From assembly GCF_030272615.1 (NCBI RefSeq), contig NC_081408.1:335516793-335576792 (forward strand): 60,000 bases of DNA, in the 5' to 3' direction. The notes under the pieces are model-generated. The model ran no database searches. It was not told where the DNA came from and saw only the letters and a list, made by a program, of their open reading frames with translations. The DNA is from Cryptomeria japonica. Lineage: Eukaryota > Streptophyta > Pinopsida > Cupressales > Cupressaceae. Made by a program: the position numbers and the translations under genes. Positions 1 through 11,587 of the stretch are shown in pieces; within the stretch, counting starts at the first letter, position 1, and the number at the start of each line of letters is the position of its first letter.

Positions 1-2800
1 TGATAATCCCTTGGCTCGGACGGCTTCCCTATGTTTTTCTTCCAAAAATTTTGGCACATTGTGGAGGCTGACATTTACAATGGTGTTAAGGAATTCTTTG
101 GCTCCAAAAGACTTCTCAAGGAACTGAACACCACTTTCATTGTCCTTATCCCAAAGATCCCTAGAGCTGATTCTCTTAACAAGTTTAGACCCATCAGCTT
201 GTGTAACTCTGTCTACAAGATCCTTTCCAAGGTTTTGATTTCCAAGTTGCTAGATGTTCTCCCAAGGATTATCTTTGTCCAACATAATGGCTTTGTCCCC
301 AAAAGACAAATTTTGGACTCTATTATCTCTGTTCATGAAAATATCCACTCCCTGAAAGTGGTGAGTAAATAGGGATTCTTCCTTAAGTTAGACATGGCTA
401 AAGCTTTTGATAGAGTGAATTGACAGTTTCTCCTCAGGATCATGAAATCGTTTGGTTTTGGCGACAAAGTTATCCAACTTTGCTCTCAACTCATGGAAAC
501 TTCCTCCTCTACTATTATTGTTAATGGATCCCCATCTAGTTTCTTCAAAAGCTCTAGAGGTCTCAGATAGGGAGACCCCATCTCCCCTATCCTGTTTACC
601 ATTCTTGCTGAATGCCTGGGTAGATTCATCCTTAAAAATGTAGAAGAAGGCAATCTTAAGGATCTGAAACCTTCTTCATCCAATGTTGTTTGCTCTCATG
701 AACAATTCGTTGATGACTCTATCACCATGGGGGAAGCCACCATCTTGGAAGCCAAAAACATGAAAATCATTCTGAATACCTATGAATCTGCCTCTAGTCA
801 AAAAATCAACTGGGATAAAAGCTCTCTATTTTTCATCAACACCTCGGCCCAAAGGCAAATTAGGATTGGTAGGATTCTTGGTTGTAACATATCTGAGTTT
901 CCCTCTACCTATTTGGGGCTTCCTCTTTGTCTCAAGCCTAAGGATTCCTTCTGGAATAAGTTAATTGATAGACTCAACCTAAAACTCACTGGCTAGAAAG
1001 GGGCTGTTCTTAGTCAAGCTGGTAAAGTCACTTTGCTCAAAGCCACTCTCCAAAATCTTCCTGTGTATGCTCTTAGCTTGTTCAAAATCCCCTCAAAGTT
1101 TGTAGAAGCTATTGAAAGAATCCAAAAAAAGTTCCTTTGGTCAGGAGTGGAAGTTAAAAACAAAATCCCCCTTATAGCCTGGAATAACATTTGTTCCCCT
1201 AAGGCCTCAGGTGGGCTGGGCTTAAGGAACATCAGTTCTATGAATAAATATTTATTAGCCAAGAAAATTTGGAGATTCAAAGGGGAGGAAAGAGAATGGA
1301 ACTCTATATGGAAAAACAAATATCTCTAAATGCAACCTTCTGAGGAAGAATTCTTTGACAACTGTTTCTCTATTGATGGATCTGCCATTTGGAATGCAGT
1401 GCAATCTGCAAAAGGTTGGGCTACTGCTGGCAGAACCTGGAACCTTGGGGATGGGAGGAAAATAATATTTTGGGAAGATAGATGGATCTTGGATAAACCT
1501 TTGGAGGAAATCCCTATCCTCAAAGATTGGAAAGATAGTTTCAAATGTAGGTATGGTGAAATGGTAAGAGATTACTCGATAAATGGGGACTGGATTGACT
1601 TTAACCAACAGTGCCTGGATCTCAAATTCCTTCAGATTGCTCTTTCTGCTAAAATCCCTAAAGACAACAAAGATGACATTCTGATATGGGGGAAAACTCT
1701 AGATGGGAAATACTTTATTTCCTCTATTGTGGGTATTCATAATGTCTTGATGGAAGCTACTCCCATCTGGGCTAAAGTTTGGAATAAGAACTTAGTTCCT
1801 AAATTCAACATCTTCTTTTGGATTTTCATCCAAAATAAGATATTAACCTTGGATAATCTTCATAAAAGAGGCATTATTTTTCCTAAGATGTGTTCTCTTT
1901 GTTGCAGGGAAGAAGAGATAGCTTGCCATATTCTCAATCAATGCTCTTTTAGGTAGGACATCTGGAAAATCATCTTGTCCAAGTGGAACCTGAGATGGGT
2001 CTTCTCGAACTCTCTCGGTGACACTTGGCTTCAATGGCATTGTCCTAACTCTAATCCTAAAATTGTGGAGACTTGGAGACTCACTTTGCCGATTGTTGCC
2101 TGGAATATATGGAAAGAGCACAACAACAAGATTTTCAGAGATAAAAAGGCTATCCTTGAAGTGGTTGTAGACAAAATCCTTAGGAGTATTTTTTAAATGC
2201 CTCTATGGTACTGATCAGGGACTTGCTACCAAAGAGGATTTCAAAGACAGATGGAATCTTTCTACTACCACTACTAGCAAGGAGAAAGGCAGAGAAGGTC
2301 TTGTCTGGTGTTTCCCCCCACAAGGATGAATTAAGGCTAACTTTGATGGGGCTTCTAAAGGAAATTCGAGTAAAGTTGGATATGGGGGCTTTATCAGGAA
2401 TTTTGTTGGAAGTTGCCTTAAGGTGGTGGTTGGTCCTTCGGGGAATCAAACTAGCCATTTTGCTTAAGCCTCCGCTACCTTGCATACTTTAATCATAGGC
2501 AAAAATCTCAATTATGATAAAATATGGCTTGAGGGGGATTCACTTAATATTATTAAGTGCTTAAAGGGGGAATCAGAGCCCTCTTGGTCTATTGAGAATA
2601 TCATCATGAAAGCTAGAGAGATTATCACCAATTTCAAAGAAATTATTATACAACATGCCTTTAGAGAGAAAAACAGTGTTGCTGACTGTTTAGCGAACAC
2701 TGGAGTTAACTCTGACACTCAAATGATTTGGCACGAGGATGATCTCAATTTAAATATTGAAGAGATACTCAGAAAGGACCATTATACGGGGAGAGAATGA
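1..2800 (+). pseudogene. LINE (L1-type) ORF2 3' part: RT, zinc-binding domain, RNase H
   Basis: Decayed pol of a non-LTR retrotransposon, entering from the left window edge. One frame (frame 1) runs from the start to 2196 through six in-frame stops (370 TAG, 421 TGA, 568 TAG, 994 TAG, 1327 TAA, 1954 TAG). Order of motifs: an SDGF block just before 31; RPISLCN at about 187-210; the first catalytic block LDMAKAFDRV at about 388-420; a GDPISP block at about 571-588; FVDD in place of the usual Y/F-A-D-D at about 706-717; and a YLGLPL motif near 909-927. A zinc-binding domain follows (C-x2-C then H-x4-C, about 1890-1950). After a shift to frame 2 near 2200-2300, an RNase H-like domain reads ANFDGASKGN and later EGDS, ending at 2800. 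The stops at 421, 994 and 2327 sit where Trp is expected and that at 568 where Gln is expected. No poly(A) tail is visible. Confidence 0.9.
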
Positions 2801-2897
2801 CAATTAAATCATGACAAGTAAAAAGCATCATTTACACCTTGCTAGAAAGGCCATCATTACCTAGCACTACGGTAGATCTCCTACTATCTCCAAAAAA

Positions 2898-4537
2898 TTG
2901 CCGCACACTTTGTGGGTTACTCAGAGTGAAAATTTGAGTTGCATTAGGAAAAAAGGTCTCAATTTGCAAAGAAATAGAGCCGATAGCCTGCATTTGAAAA
3001 TGGGAGGAGATCTAAGACGTGAAGAACCTAACAACACATCGACCTGGAAAGCAATGCCTAAAGTCTGGGCAAAGCTAGAGAAGGGCTCTCTCACTAGCTT
3101 CATGGAAAAGCTTGAGGACTATGACAAAGGTAGGGTTAACTTAGCCATTTCCAAGATTTCCGAAAACTGGTCTAATGGCTCTTTCAAACTTTATGGAGTT
3201 AAATTTAAGTTGGATGCTGGGCTTATTTCAACTATGACTGGAATTCTCCACACTGGGCGTAACTTCTTTCAAGACCTCAAGGTCTCCAACAATGCGGTTA
3301 CCCTGTTCCCACGGAAAGAGAAAGAGAGGGCCAAAATTGGCAAGGCTACCAGGGGCTACTACGATGTTGCAAACATCAAGAAGTTGTGGGGCTGGGTCCT
3401 GAATGCAATCATGGAGTATATTATGGTCAAAGGCCATTTCTCCACAGCCCACACCTACCACTTTGTGCTCTTAAACCATTTCAGACATGACAAAAAGTGT
3501 CTTTGCCCTACTACCTTTTTCAATCTCTCTCCAGGTCCCTGAACAAGCACAGGACTAACCCTTCCAACCTGATTCTCCACTGCGGGCTCCTATTGCTCAT
3601 CTATGAGCATTGCAAAACCCTCGCTCTACAGGAAAATAAGTAGATTTCCACTTCCCCAGGTAAAAGGAGGATGGAAGAGGGAGACATTAGCAAGGAGAAG
3701 GCGTCATCCATCAAGAAAAGGAAAAGCACCCCCAGGTTGGAAACTGAGGATATTATCAAAGAAAGTAGTGGTATGGAGACGGACGACTCTAACGGTGAAG
3801 ACAACTGGAAAGAAGAGGAGCTGGGCAATGAGGAAGAAAGTGGAGATTTTTAGCTTGGTCAAGAGAGCCCTATTCTAAGTGATCACCTTGGTAAGGATAA
3901 TAGCCATTTGATAGAGGAGACGGCTCCCAAGGATAATGAAGAAACCGAAGTTAAATCTCAGAAGGAAATAAACAAAGGCTCTGAGAAGAACCCGACTAAG
4001 GAAAGGGATAGCAAGGACAAGGAAATTGCTGGTGAGGGGCTTATCCTGGATAATCTCTAGAAGCTCTCAGAGGATAGAATGAATTTTGACAGATGGAATT
4101 AGGAAACCCTGAAAAACCTAGAGAAGAAAGGGATAAATTCGGATAAAAAGAGGGAGGATGAAAACAAAGAGCATATTAATTGGAAGTAGGAAATGGAGAA
4201 CAAGGTAAAATCGCTGGAAGAGGGGAAAGAAGCGATGAAAAATCTGAAGGGAATTATCCCAAGTATCCTCTTTGTTGTCACCAAAAATCTAGAAGACATT
4301 GCCAAGGTCTTTGACCATACTCCTAAACTGGTTGTGGATCTTGACCTGGAGGAGGAGACCATCCAAACTGGAAGTGGCAGTGATGCTATCCTGGTGGGCA
4401 GAACTATAAAGAGAACCAGGGCCATTATCAATAAAGTTGTGGTTGCTACAGCCAAGGACCCTCCCAACTTCAAAGACACCATCAAAGAGCTACAAGAAAT
4501 TAGCAGCACCCTGGCTAAAGCTCTAGATAAAATCTAA
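2898..4537 (+). pseudogene. Decayed ORF of unknown function directly 3' of the LINE
   Basis: Not recognised. An ORF of 214 codons (2898-3542) continues after one frameshift near 3530 into another frame that runs to TAA at 4537, crossed by five in-frame stops, all TAG (3641, 3851, 4058, 4100, 4187). The N-terminal part is hydrophobic/helical with landmarks WKAMPKVWAKLEKGSL, a STMTGI motif, GYYDVANIKKLWGW and a YHFVLLNHFRH block; just after the frameshift comes a Leu-rich LLLLIYEHC stretch. Then a Lys/Glu/Asp-rich linker (about 3660-4190) and a helical tail follow. The layout (helical domain, charged linker, helical tail) resembles ORF2 of the pol-less LTR elements at 11967 and 17900, but I see no convincing residue-level identity. 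It could be LINE-associated (ORF1 of a second copy, or a downstream ORF) or an unrelated captured gene. The 97 bp between it and the LINE RNase H hold nothing recognisable. Confidence 0.5.
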
Positions 4538-4859
4538 TTCCTGGATGGCCTGCTAGCTTTTTGGGGCTTTTGTGGGTTTTCTATGGTTTTCTGCTAGTTT
4601 TTTCCTTTTAGTTCTGTTCCTCTCTATTTCTCATGGCTTTGCTATTTAAGTCTTGCTTGTAAAGGGTTTCAGGGTCCCTTCAAAACCTGTTTTTTCATTA
4701 TTCACAAACAACAATGCTAAAGGTGTAAAGTGTCAAATTCATTTTTTGTTGCTATTGTTTTCTTCATCTCTGCTACTGCCTTGAGGAGTATCCCTTTTCT
4801 CATCAATCCATAGTGAAATATCTTCAATTAGTCCACTGGATTAATGCAACAACAACATC
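4538..4859. other. Non-coding spacer, T-rich
   Basis: T-rich sequence following the ORF that ends at 4537 (repeated G/T runs at 4550-4620, then a TTTTTT run near 4690). It may be the 3' untranslated part of the preceding unit and then the decayed 3' region of the minus-strand Copia. No LTR, polypurine tract or ORF could be identified. Confidence 0.4.
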
Positions 4860-6756
4860 TTAGTTTAATTTCTCTAGGGGTATAACCCCTAGCTTGCCTC
4901 TGAGATACTCAAAGGTTACTTTAGTCAATGGATTATTGAAGATGTCAGCCAACTGCTTCTTGCTTGACACATGACCCATCCTAACTTTCTTTTCTTGCAC
5001 TCTTTCTCTCAAATAATGATACTTCAGTTCAATACGATTTGTTCTAGTATGCAATATAGGATTCTTTGAAATGTTTGTTGTACTTGTATTATCACAATAT
5101 ATGACCACTGGTTCTGTCATAGTCTCCTTGAATCCTTTTAATAGATGAATCATCTATATTGCTTGAATACAGTTCATAGATGCAGCCACATACTCTGCTT
5201 CTTCTATAGACTATGAAATGCAACTTTGTTTGTTACTAGTCCAGGATACCAGTCTTCCTCTTAGAATGAATGCACCATTGGTTGTGTTCTTCTGGACATC
5301 TACATTACTTGACCAATCAGCATCTCTGAACACATCCAAAGAGAAGTTTCCTTTGTATGGATACCATAATCCATAATCAATAGTTCCTCTAAGGTACCCA
5401 AAAATTCTCTTCACTACCACCATATTAGTCTCTTTAGGACTTTTCTTAAATCTAGCCACTATACCAACTACATGAGCAATGTCTGGTCTACTATGAGCAA
5501 CATAGTTTAGTTTACCAATCATTGATCTATACTTAGTTTCATCCACTAGATCTGAATCATCTTTCTTGGATAATCTGCAACTAGTAACCATAGGGGTTCC
5601 CACTAGTTTAGAGTCTTCCATTCCAAAGGTTTTCAATACCTCCTTCACATATATTGGACTGGCAGATAAAGATTCCTCCTTTCATCTATTGGAATTGCAA
5701 ACCAATGAAAAATTTGATTTCGCCTATCAAAGACATTTCAAATTCCTTTTTCATTTCTTCTGCAAAAGTTATACTCATGTCATCATCTCCTTCAAATATG
5801 ATATCATCTACAAACACTTCTACAATCAATAACTTGTCTCCTTCTATCTTCAAGTGAATGTTGTTGTTCTCACTGGTTCTTTGAAATCCAATCTTTATCA
5901 GGTGTGAGTGGAGTCTCTCACACCATTCCCTTGGAGCTTACTCTAACCCATATAAAGCTTTATGAAGTTTTCACACCATGTCCTTGTCTTCAGTCAATGT
6001 AAATGTCTTCTTCTAGAATTTCATTAAAAAATGCAGACTTGACATCCATTTGGTATATCTTGAATCCTTTAAATGCTACAAATGCAAGTAGCATTCTTAC
6101 TCCTCCAAGTCTAGCAATTGGTGCAAAGGTTTCTCCATAATCCTCACCTTCTTTTTGTGCATATCCTTTGCAAACTAGTCTAGCCTTGTTCCTAATCACT
6201 TCACCATCTTCATTCAATGTGTTCCTGAACACCCACTTAGTACCAATCACATTCTTATCAGCTGGTCTGGGGATAAGTGACCAAGTGTTGTTCTTCTCTA
6301 TTTGATCAAGCTCCTCCTGCATAGCCTTTATCCAATCATCATTCTTGAGAGCTTCCCTCACTGTCTTAGGTTCAATAGTGGAAATCAGACAAGCACTTTC
6401 TTTGATCTTTCTTCTTGTTTGTACTCCAACATTCCTATCTCGAATTATCTAATCTGCATAGTGATTCAACTTTACATATCTAGGTATAACTGGTTCGAAT
6501 GTAGAAGCCTCTTCTTCTTCTTCTTCTTCTTCTTCCACCGGTTGAGTAGTGTCCTCCACACTATTCTTCTCAACATCATTTAGAACTTCCAGCTCAATGA
6601 TCACTAGCTTCTATTTATCTACTACATCAGACTTGCTAGTATCATCTGATTTGTCAGAATACTCATCAACTTTCATATTAACACTTTCCACAATCTTCTC
6701 AGTTCTTTTGTTAAAGCACTTGAAAGCTTTTCGCTTAGTTGAATAACCAAGAAAAG
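4860..6756 (-). pseudogene. Copia pol fragment: integrase C-terminus, RT, RNase H
   Basis: Read on the minus strand, the integrase C-terminal motif FLGYSTKRKAFKCFNKR starts at the right end (about 6750-6700). A Glu-rich linker follows, then the Copia RT: WIKAMQEEL, TKWVFRNTLNEDG, ARLVCKGYAQKEG, DYGETFAPIAR and MDVKSAFFNEILEEDIY (about 6361-5990). After disrupted frames, VEVFVDDIIF carries the catalytic DD (about 5790-5815). Next come GKLNYVAHSRPDIAH and a Copia RNase H ending at 4860 (about 5648-4860), with EAEY and YCDNTSTTNISKNPI. Gag, protease and the integrase core are missing: the reading ends at about 6756, where plus-strand Copia LTR sequence begins. Several stops and at least one frameshift make it inactive. 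No LTR was found beyond its 3' end. Confidence 0.9.
6511..6536 (+). repeat. (CTT)n microsatellite
   Basis: About eight CTT units inside the minus-strand Copia fragment, where they encode the Glu run of the integrase-RT linker. Confidence 0.9.
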
Positions 6757-6776
6757 TTGTGTTGGTCTTATGGATG

Positions 6777-7111
6777 TGTTGCATTGGTTTTGTCATTGAT
6801 GTCAACACTTATCTACACTTATCCTTCTAGGGATCTTTGGTTATGTTGAACTGGCACATTATGTCCACCAACAAGTTCAGTAACTTATGCACAGTCACCA
6901 GTATATTGTTCACAAACACTAAGGATGACTTGTTATCATCTGGAGATCACCCGGTTATTTAAAAGACATGGTTTGGACACTTGATTTTGGTATTCTAGTT
7001 ATTGGTTTAATTGGGTTGACATATTTTCTATTATCAGCAAATTGGTCTAGGTTATGGACCAGCACACGTTATCTATTCCCGATCAGCATGACACATTATG
7101 GAGATGATTTA
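6777..7111 (+). repeat. Copia host 5' LTR, left piece
   Basis: Begins TGTTGCATTGG with a following GTCATTGATGTCAAC block, the same kind of LTR start as seen at 21398 and 59680. It ends at the ATTTA target duplication (7107-7111) of the inserted element. Confidence 0.6.
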
Positions 7112-8957
7112 TGTTGGTGATCTACACTCTTATGAGAATAGTTGATGTTGTCATTGATGGAAACCAACTGGAAATCATTTAGCAACCACCAGAAGTTACT
7201 GACACTGACAATAGCCTTCTACATACACCGGTAGGCACGTCCCTGACAGCGGCAACAATGCATACCAGCACTCAAGCCGACATGGAATAAACTTTTGTTT
7301 ATTGTTTTATAATGTAATTATCATTTGTAAAAGCTACATGGCATATTGTAAAAGACTCATATGTCTATGAGATTGATGCAAAGCATCATGGAAAACCAAC
7401 TCACAACCAAGGATCTTACTGATCCAATCATCATTACAATCATTAAGTGGCAATGCAAATGGTATTCATCCATTCTACAATGCAATCACAATATAATCTT
7501 TACACAAGGGTTGTCTATCAAATACTTCCACCATATGCCACCAATCAACCCCAAACTACTTTAAAAGGTTATATTCCATCCCTACAGACCTTAATTCAAT
7601 ATTTTAGATCATAAAATTCACCAAAACATGAGACAACAAATTCTTTATTCCCATGGAGTACCCTAGTTCAAGGTTTCATCCTTAAAAACTGTTTTCACAA
7701 AAATAACCACAACTTCTTCAATTCTTAACCAAATTAAGTGAGATGAAAATAAATTGAAAGAGGGTTCAGAGGCCTTTCCAAAACATATATCCTTTCTTCA
7801 TCATTATTCTTAATTTGGCCATATCAAATGCTGCAACAGGACTGCTCCTGCCTTTACCAGTCTGATTTCACAATAAAATGCAGATGAACAATCATTAATA
7901 ACTTTTTACATATTGAAAATAAATCCAATCACTTTGGTCAGATTGTAGATAGGTTAGATAAACAACTTTTCCCCAAGTTATAGCCAGATCCAACAGTTAA
8001 ATCAAAAGTTATGAAGCTTTTCCCAAAACTGGTTAACCCTAGGTAGGGTTTTGGCAGTTACAAACTGTTTTCACCAAAACGTCCATAACTTTCTCAAATC
8101 TGCATGAAATAAACTCAAACAAAAGGAAATGGAAAGCTTATTCATTTTTACACTTTTGTTGCACTTTTTGGCAATATTGCAACTTTGTAATTTTTACAAT
8201 TTTTGACATAAATGACTCTAACTCTTACTTGGACACTTTTAAAACTTCAATATGGACCAAATATGATATCTTTGGACAAAATGGCTCATTTAGCTTTAGA
8301 TATTATGATTTAATTGACTCAAATAACCTTAATATGTTATGAATGACTCAAATACAATAAATTGTTCATATTATGACTTTTGACCTCCTGCTATGCTTGT
8401 GTGCTTAGGTGCCTCTGCACCAGAGATCTTCTAAGTTTTTTTGTATAGAGGATAGATGAGAAGTATAAGGAAATTTTGTATAAGGTGATATAATTGACAG
8501 TTAAGGTTTTGGTTATAGACTGAGCTTAAACCTCTACTAAACTTGGCATAGTTGATGCTATTTTGAAGCAACACATTGTATTGGATTTCGATAATCTATT
8601 TTGTAAGTCAGTGAGACTTCTATTTTGTGGTTGAGCAATGAGCTCTAGGCTGCTAGCCTTCTTGCATGTGCATGCTCCTCATTGTAAGTAATATTTATTC
8701 ATTGCCTAGTGAGTGAATATAGTGGGTCACAAATCCCACCCAGGTTTTTCCCACACCGAGTTTCCTTGTTAAATATCTTGTGTTATGGTGTCTTCTATAT
8801 GTTGTCTCTGTTATTATTATTTAATGGATTAACTTTTATTTACCAGTACATTGTTTTGAGATGAAAAATTCTTAATAAGGATAAATATTCTTCTAACTAG
8901 TTAGACACTGATTCACCCCCCCTCTCAGTGTCTTTGGGACTATCATTGATTCTAACA
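7112..8957 (+). repeat. Outer element 5' LTR (interrupted)
   Basis: Starts TGTTGGTGATC and ends CTAACA at 8957. It aligns with 21398-22189 except for the inserted solo LTR (7374-8422) plus its 5-bp duplication. Confidence 0.9.
7374..8422. mobile_element. Solo LTR inside the outer 5' LTR
   Basis: A 1049-bp block absent from the sister LTR at 21398-22189. It starts TGATGC and ends GCACCA (an imperfect terminal inverted repeat of TG...CA type) and is flanked by GAGAT on both sides (7369-7373 and 8423-8427). It contains no ORF of note; the 67-codon ORF starting at 7361 crosses the boundary and is spurious. A solo LTR left by recombination between two LTRs is the simplest reading; a short non-coding element is the alternative. 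Orientation is not determined. Confidence 0.8.
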
Positions 8958-8959
8958 AT

Positions 8960-8972
8960 TGGTATTAGAGCC
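8960..8972 (+). promoter_or_regulatory. Primer-binding site, outer element
   Basis: TGGTATTAGAGCC two bases after the LTR end. It is one base off the usual plant tRNA-iMet complement TGGTATCAGAGC, the change being a C to T transition. Confidence 0.85.
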
Positions 8973-9027
8973 TGGTCCTCTATTTTCAAAAGCCTAATAG
9001 CTTGAGGAAGACTCTGACACCAGTACA

Positions 9028-9232
9028 AATGGAGAACTTAAGAAAACAATTGGAAGGATCTTTTGTAGATTATGATGCAGAGAAATTGAAGAATATAAAA
9101 CTTGAAGTGATCTAAGGACTGCACAAGATTTCATTAAAGGACTTCAAGAGAACTTTTCTATAGCACAAAATAAAAGAAAAGAACTTCACAAGAAGATGTA
9201 GAAAGATGATGATGAAAAAGAAACTCTTAGAG
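9028..9232 (+). pseudogene. Outer element ORF1, 5' piece
   Basis: ATG at 9028 begins a Lys/Glu-rich, coiled-coil-like sequence (MENLRKQLEGSF...) that needs one frameshift near 9110 and reads through a TAG near 9199. It is cut at 9232 by the inner element. On the far side the same kind of sequence resumes at 16688 in the matching frame, so one ORF was split by the insertion. Confidence 0.75.
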
Positions 9233-10359
9233 TGTTGGAATAATGATATATTTGTCATTAGTGAATACACTTAGTGAAAACACTTATTCGATTTTGAATG
9301 TTACCGAGCATTCAGCAAAGCTCACCGATTAAACAGTTCAAACCGAGCAGTAAGACTGTCACCGAGCATATGAGACAAACAGTAGTTACCGAGAAGTCAG
9401 TTCAAATCGAGTCACCAGTGGTTACCGAGTGACACTATATCTACCGAGTCACCACAGCTACCGAGTTCCAAGCTACACTTCGGGACTAGTATGGACCAAG
9501 CTTCTACTCTTACCGAGAGCATGACGATGTCGAGTACTGTAGTGGACGCCGTGTATCAGAAGATCACCGAGCCAGCTTGAGGAACCGAGTATCTACCGAC
9601 TCAGTAATATTTTGTTCACCTATGTAAGGCCGACTTAAGAATGAGTTTATGTTATTAATTTGTATGAGGCCGACTTTATGAAATGTAAATGTAATTATGG
9701 ACGGTATATATATGTAATGTATTATACCATCTGTAGTATGTATGTAAGATGTATGGATATGCAAAATTAAAAGGAGCAGAGCAGAAACTGCATTAAGGCA
9801 GCAGACCAGAACATTTTCGCAGAGTCAGTAAAGGAGCAGAATCGACATATCTATCTCAGAAGGAGATCAATACTCAAAGGATCTTATCAGCAATAAAGTT
9901 GTAAGTCAAGATCTACTGTTTCATCCTAACAGTTGAATCAGTTTGTAAATCCTTTTACCGGGTAGACTTAACAGTCTCTTGTAAATCTCTTAACCGAGTG
10001 CATACTTCATTGTATGTTTGTAAATCCTCTAACAAGGTGGACCTAGCAGTCCAAATTTGCTTCTAACAGGGCAGATCATCAGAAGTGATCATTGTAAGCC
10101 TTAACCGGCCAACTTTTACTGTAGTACCAAAGTTTTGTGGGTACCATCCCCACCCCAGTTTTACTTTCTATTTGGAAGGTTTCTGGGTCACCAAATCTTT
10201 GTGTTATGTGTTGTGAATGATTATATTTTCATGCATGCAGTAGATTAAATGAATGAATGGTTTAATATATGCAAGTGCAGAAATGAATTAAAAGATTTAA
10301 GTGTTACTGATTCACCCCTCCCCTCTCAGTAACTTGGTTAGTCCTGAATATTTTCAACA
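9233..10359 (+). repeat. Inner element 5' LTR (1127 bp)
   Basis: TG...CA ends. Carries 11 exact ACCGAG hexamers between about 9292 and 9990, plus GCCGAC twice and ACCGAC once. Lacks a 30-bp segment present in the 3' LTR next to the first ACCGAGC. Confidence 0.95.
9705..9713 (+). promoter_or_regulatory. Putative TATA box in inner 5' LTR
   Basis: TATATATAT downstream of the ACCGAG-rich part, in a position typical of an LTR core promoter. The same sequence occurs in the 3' LTR at about 16027-16035. Not tested. Confidence 0.45.
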
Positions 10360-10361
10360 AT

Positions 10362-10373
10362 TGGTATCAGAGC
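10362..10373 (+). promoter_or_regulatory. Primer-binding site, inner element
   Basis: TGGTATCAGAGC, an exact match to the usual plant tRNA-iMet PBS, two bases after the LTR end. Confidence 0.95.
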
Positions 10374-10423
10374 TTTGTGGTTCTCAGAGTAAAAGTTTGA
10401 CAGCTTGAGAAAAGATCAAGACA

Positions 10424-11587
10424 ATGGAGATATTCAGACTTGACAAAGCTATTGAGAATGAAAAGCTAGATCTGGAAATGGCCATAGCACAACTCAAAGA
10501 AGCAAGAGAACATCTTTCCCAATCCCTAAAAAGAAGAAAGGAACTAGCAAAAGAAATAAATGATCATGAGTATGTTGAAACAAAAATTGAAGATCTCTTT
10601 CCTACAAGAAGTTCAAATGAAGTAGATGAAGCAAACAATGCAATCAAAGAACTCCTAGAAAAAAATGGATTACTGCAAAAAGAAGTAAGGATGCTAAGAA
10701 GAGAACAGGAAATTCAGTCTGCAAGATTTTGTGAAATCTTGGAACAAAGGAATAAAATGCAAAATGAAATAGAAGGAAGAAACAATGAAATTGTACAGCA
10801 TGAAGATCTCATCGAGCAACTCTCCAATGCAAATGAAGAGATCAGAATTCTCAAAGAAGAGAATGAAAGTTTGAAAAATGAGCTAGATATTCAAAAGCAA
10901 GCAAATGAAAGGATGATGAAATCTCAAACAGACTTGGATCAATTAAATGAGCAAAATCTTCACAAACAAAAAGGTAAAGCTGGTCTTGGTTACAATGAAG
11001 AAGGTGAATCTTTCGAGCAAGGTAGCCAAAGAAATCAAAGACCTACATGCAATTACTGTGGTAAGACAGGTCACACATCAAACAAATGTTGGAGCAATGG
11101 AAAGACAAGATTCAAAGGCAAATGCTACAGCTGTAATCAGCATGGTCACAAGGCTAGTGAATGCAAGGAAAAACCAAAATTTGAAGGCAAATGTCACAAA
11201 TGCAAGAAACAAGGTCACAAGGCATCAGAATGTAGAACAAAGACATTCACTCCAGCAGAACAAATTGTCAAAGCAATATTTGGTTGGGATTACAATACCT
11301 GGTGCAGATGTCATTATTGTGGAGAATATGGACACATTGGGATGAATTGTACAAGGCATCATCTAAGGAAGAAAGATACAACTATAAGATGTTATACATG
11401 CACTGAACTCGGACATATAGCCAAGAATTGCATGAACACAAAGAAGGTTGAAGATGAAAAGAAAGCTAAAGCTGACAACATTCGGAAACAGATGAGACAG
11501 CAGTGGGTTCCTAAATCTACCGAGCAGGATAATTCAAGCAATGGTCCTGTCACTCAAGAACTGGGTGACCCCACCATTACAAATTAG
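10424..11587 (+). CDS. ORF1: coiled-coil protein with five CCHC zinc knuckles (gag-like)
   Basis: An intact 387-residue ORF, first ATG 50 bp after the PBS. Residues about 1-180 are Glu/Lys/Asn-rich with heptad-like Leu/Ile spacing, a long coiled coil. Five C-x2-C-x4-H-x4-C knuckles follow: CNYCGKTGHTSNKC, CYSCNQHGHKASEC, CHKCKKQGHKASEC, CHYCGEYGHIGMNC and CYTCTELGHIAKNC (about residues 208-343), then a basic tail ending near QQWVPKS. Knuckles of this type bind nucleic acid in Gag nucleocapsids, so an RNA-packaging role is likely by family knowledge. The usual Copia or Gypsy gag capsid domain is not recognisable; the coiled coil may replace it for assembly (inference). The outer element carries the same layout, including the shared GLG...GESF motif between coil and knuckles. 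Confidence 0.9.
   Translation: MEIFRLDKAIENEKLDLEMAIAQLKEAREHLSQSLKRRKELAKEINDHEYVETKIEDLFPTRSSNEVDEANNAIKELLEKNGLLQKEVRMLRREQEIQSARFCEILEQRNKMQNEIEGRNNEIVQHEDLIEQLSNANEEIRILKEENESLKNELDIQKQANERMMKSQTDLDQLNEQNLHKQKGKAGLGYNEEGESFEQGSQRNQRPTCNYCGKTGHTSNKCWSNGKTRFKGKCYSCNQHGHKASECKEKPKFEGKCHKCKKQGHKASECRTKTFTPAEQIVKAIFGWDYNTWCRCHYCGEYGHIGMNCTRHHLRKKDTTIRCYTCTELGHIAKNCMNTKKVEDEKKAKADNIRKQMRQQWVPKSTEQDNSSNGPVTQELGDPTITN

Noticed and set aside
10360-10375. TGGTATCAGAGC sequences as pieces of tRNA genes
   Set aside because: Only the 12-base primer complement is present next to LTR ends; no cloverleaf can be built around it.
10947-11345. 132-codon plus-strand ORF within ORF1
   Set aside because: An out-of-frame shadow of the zinc-knuckle region; ORF1 has the homologue in the outer element and the CCHC motifs.
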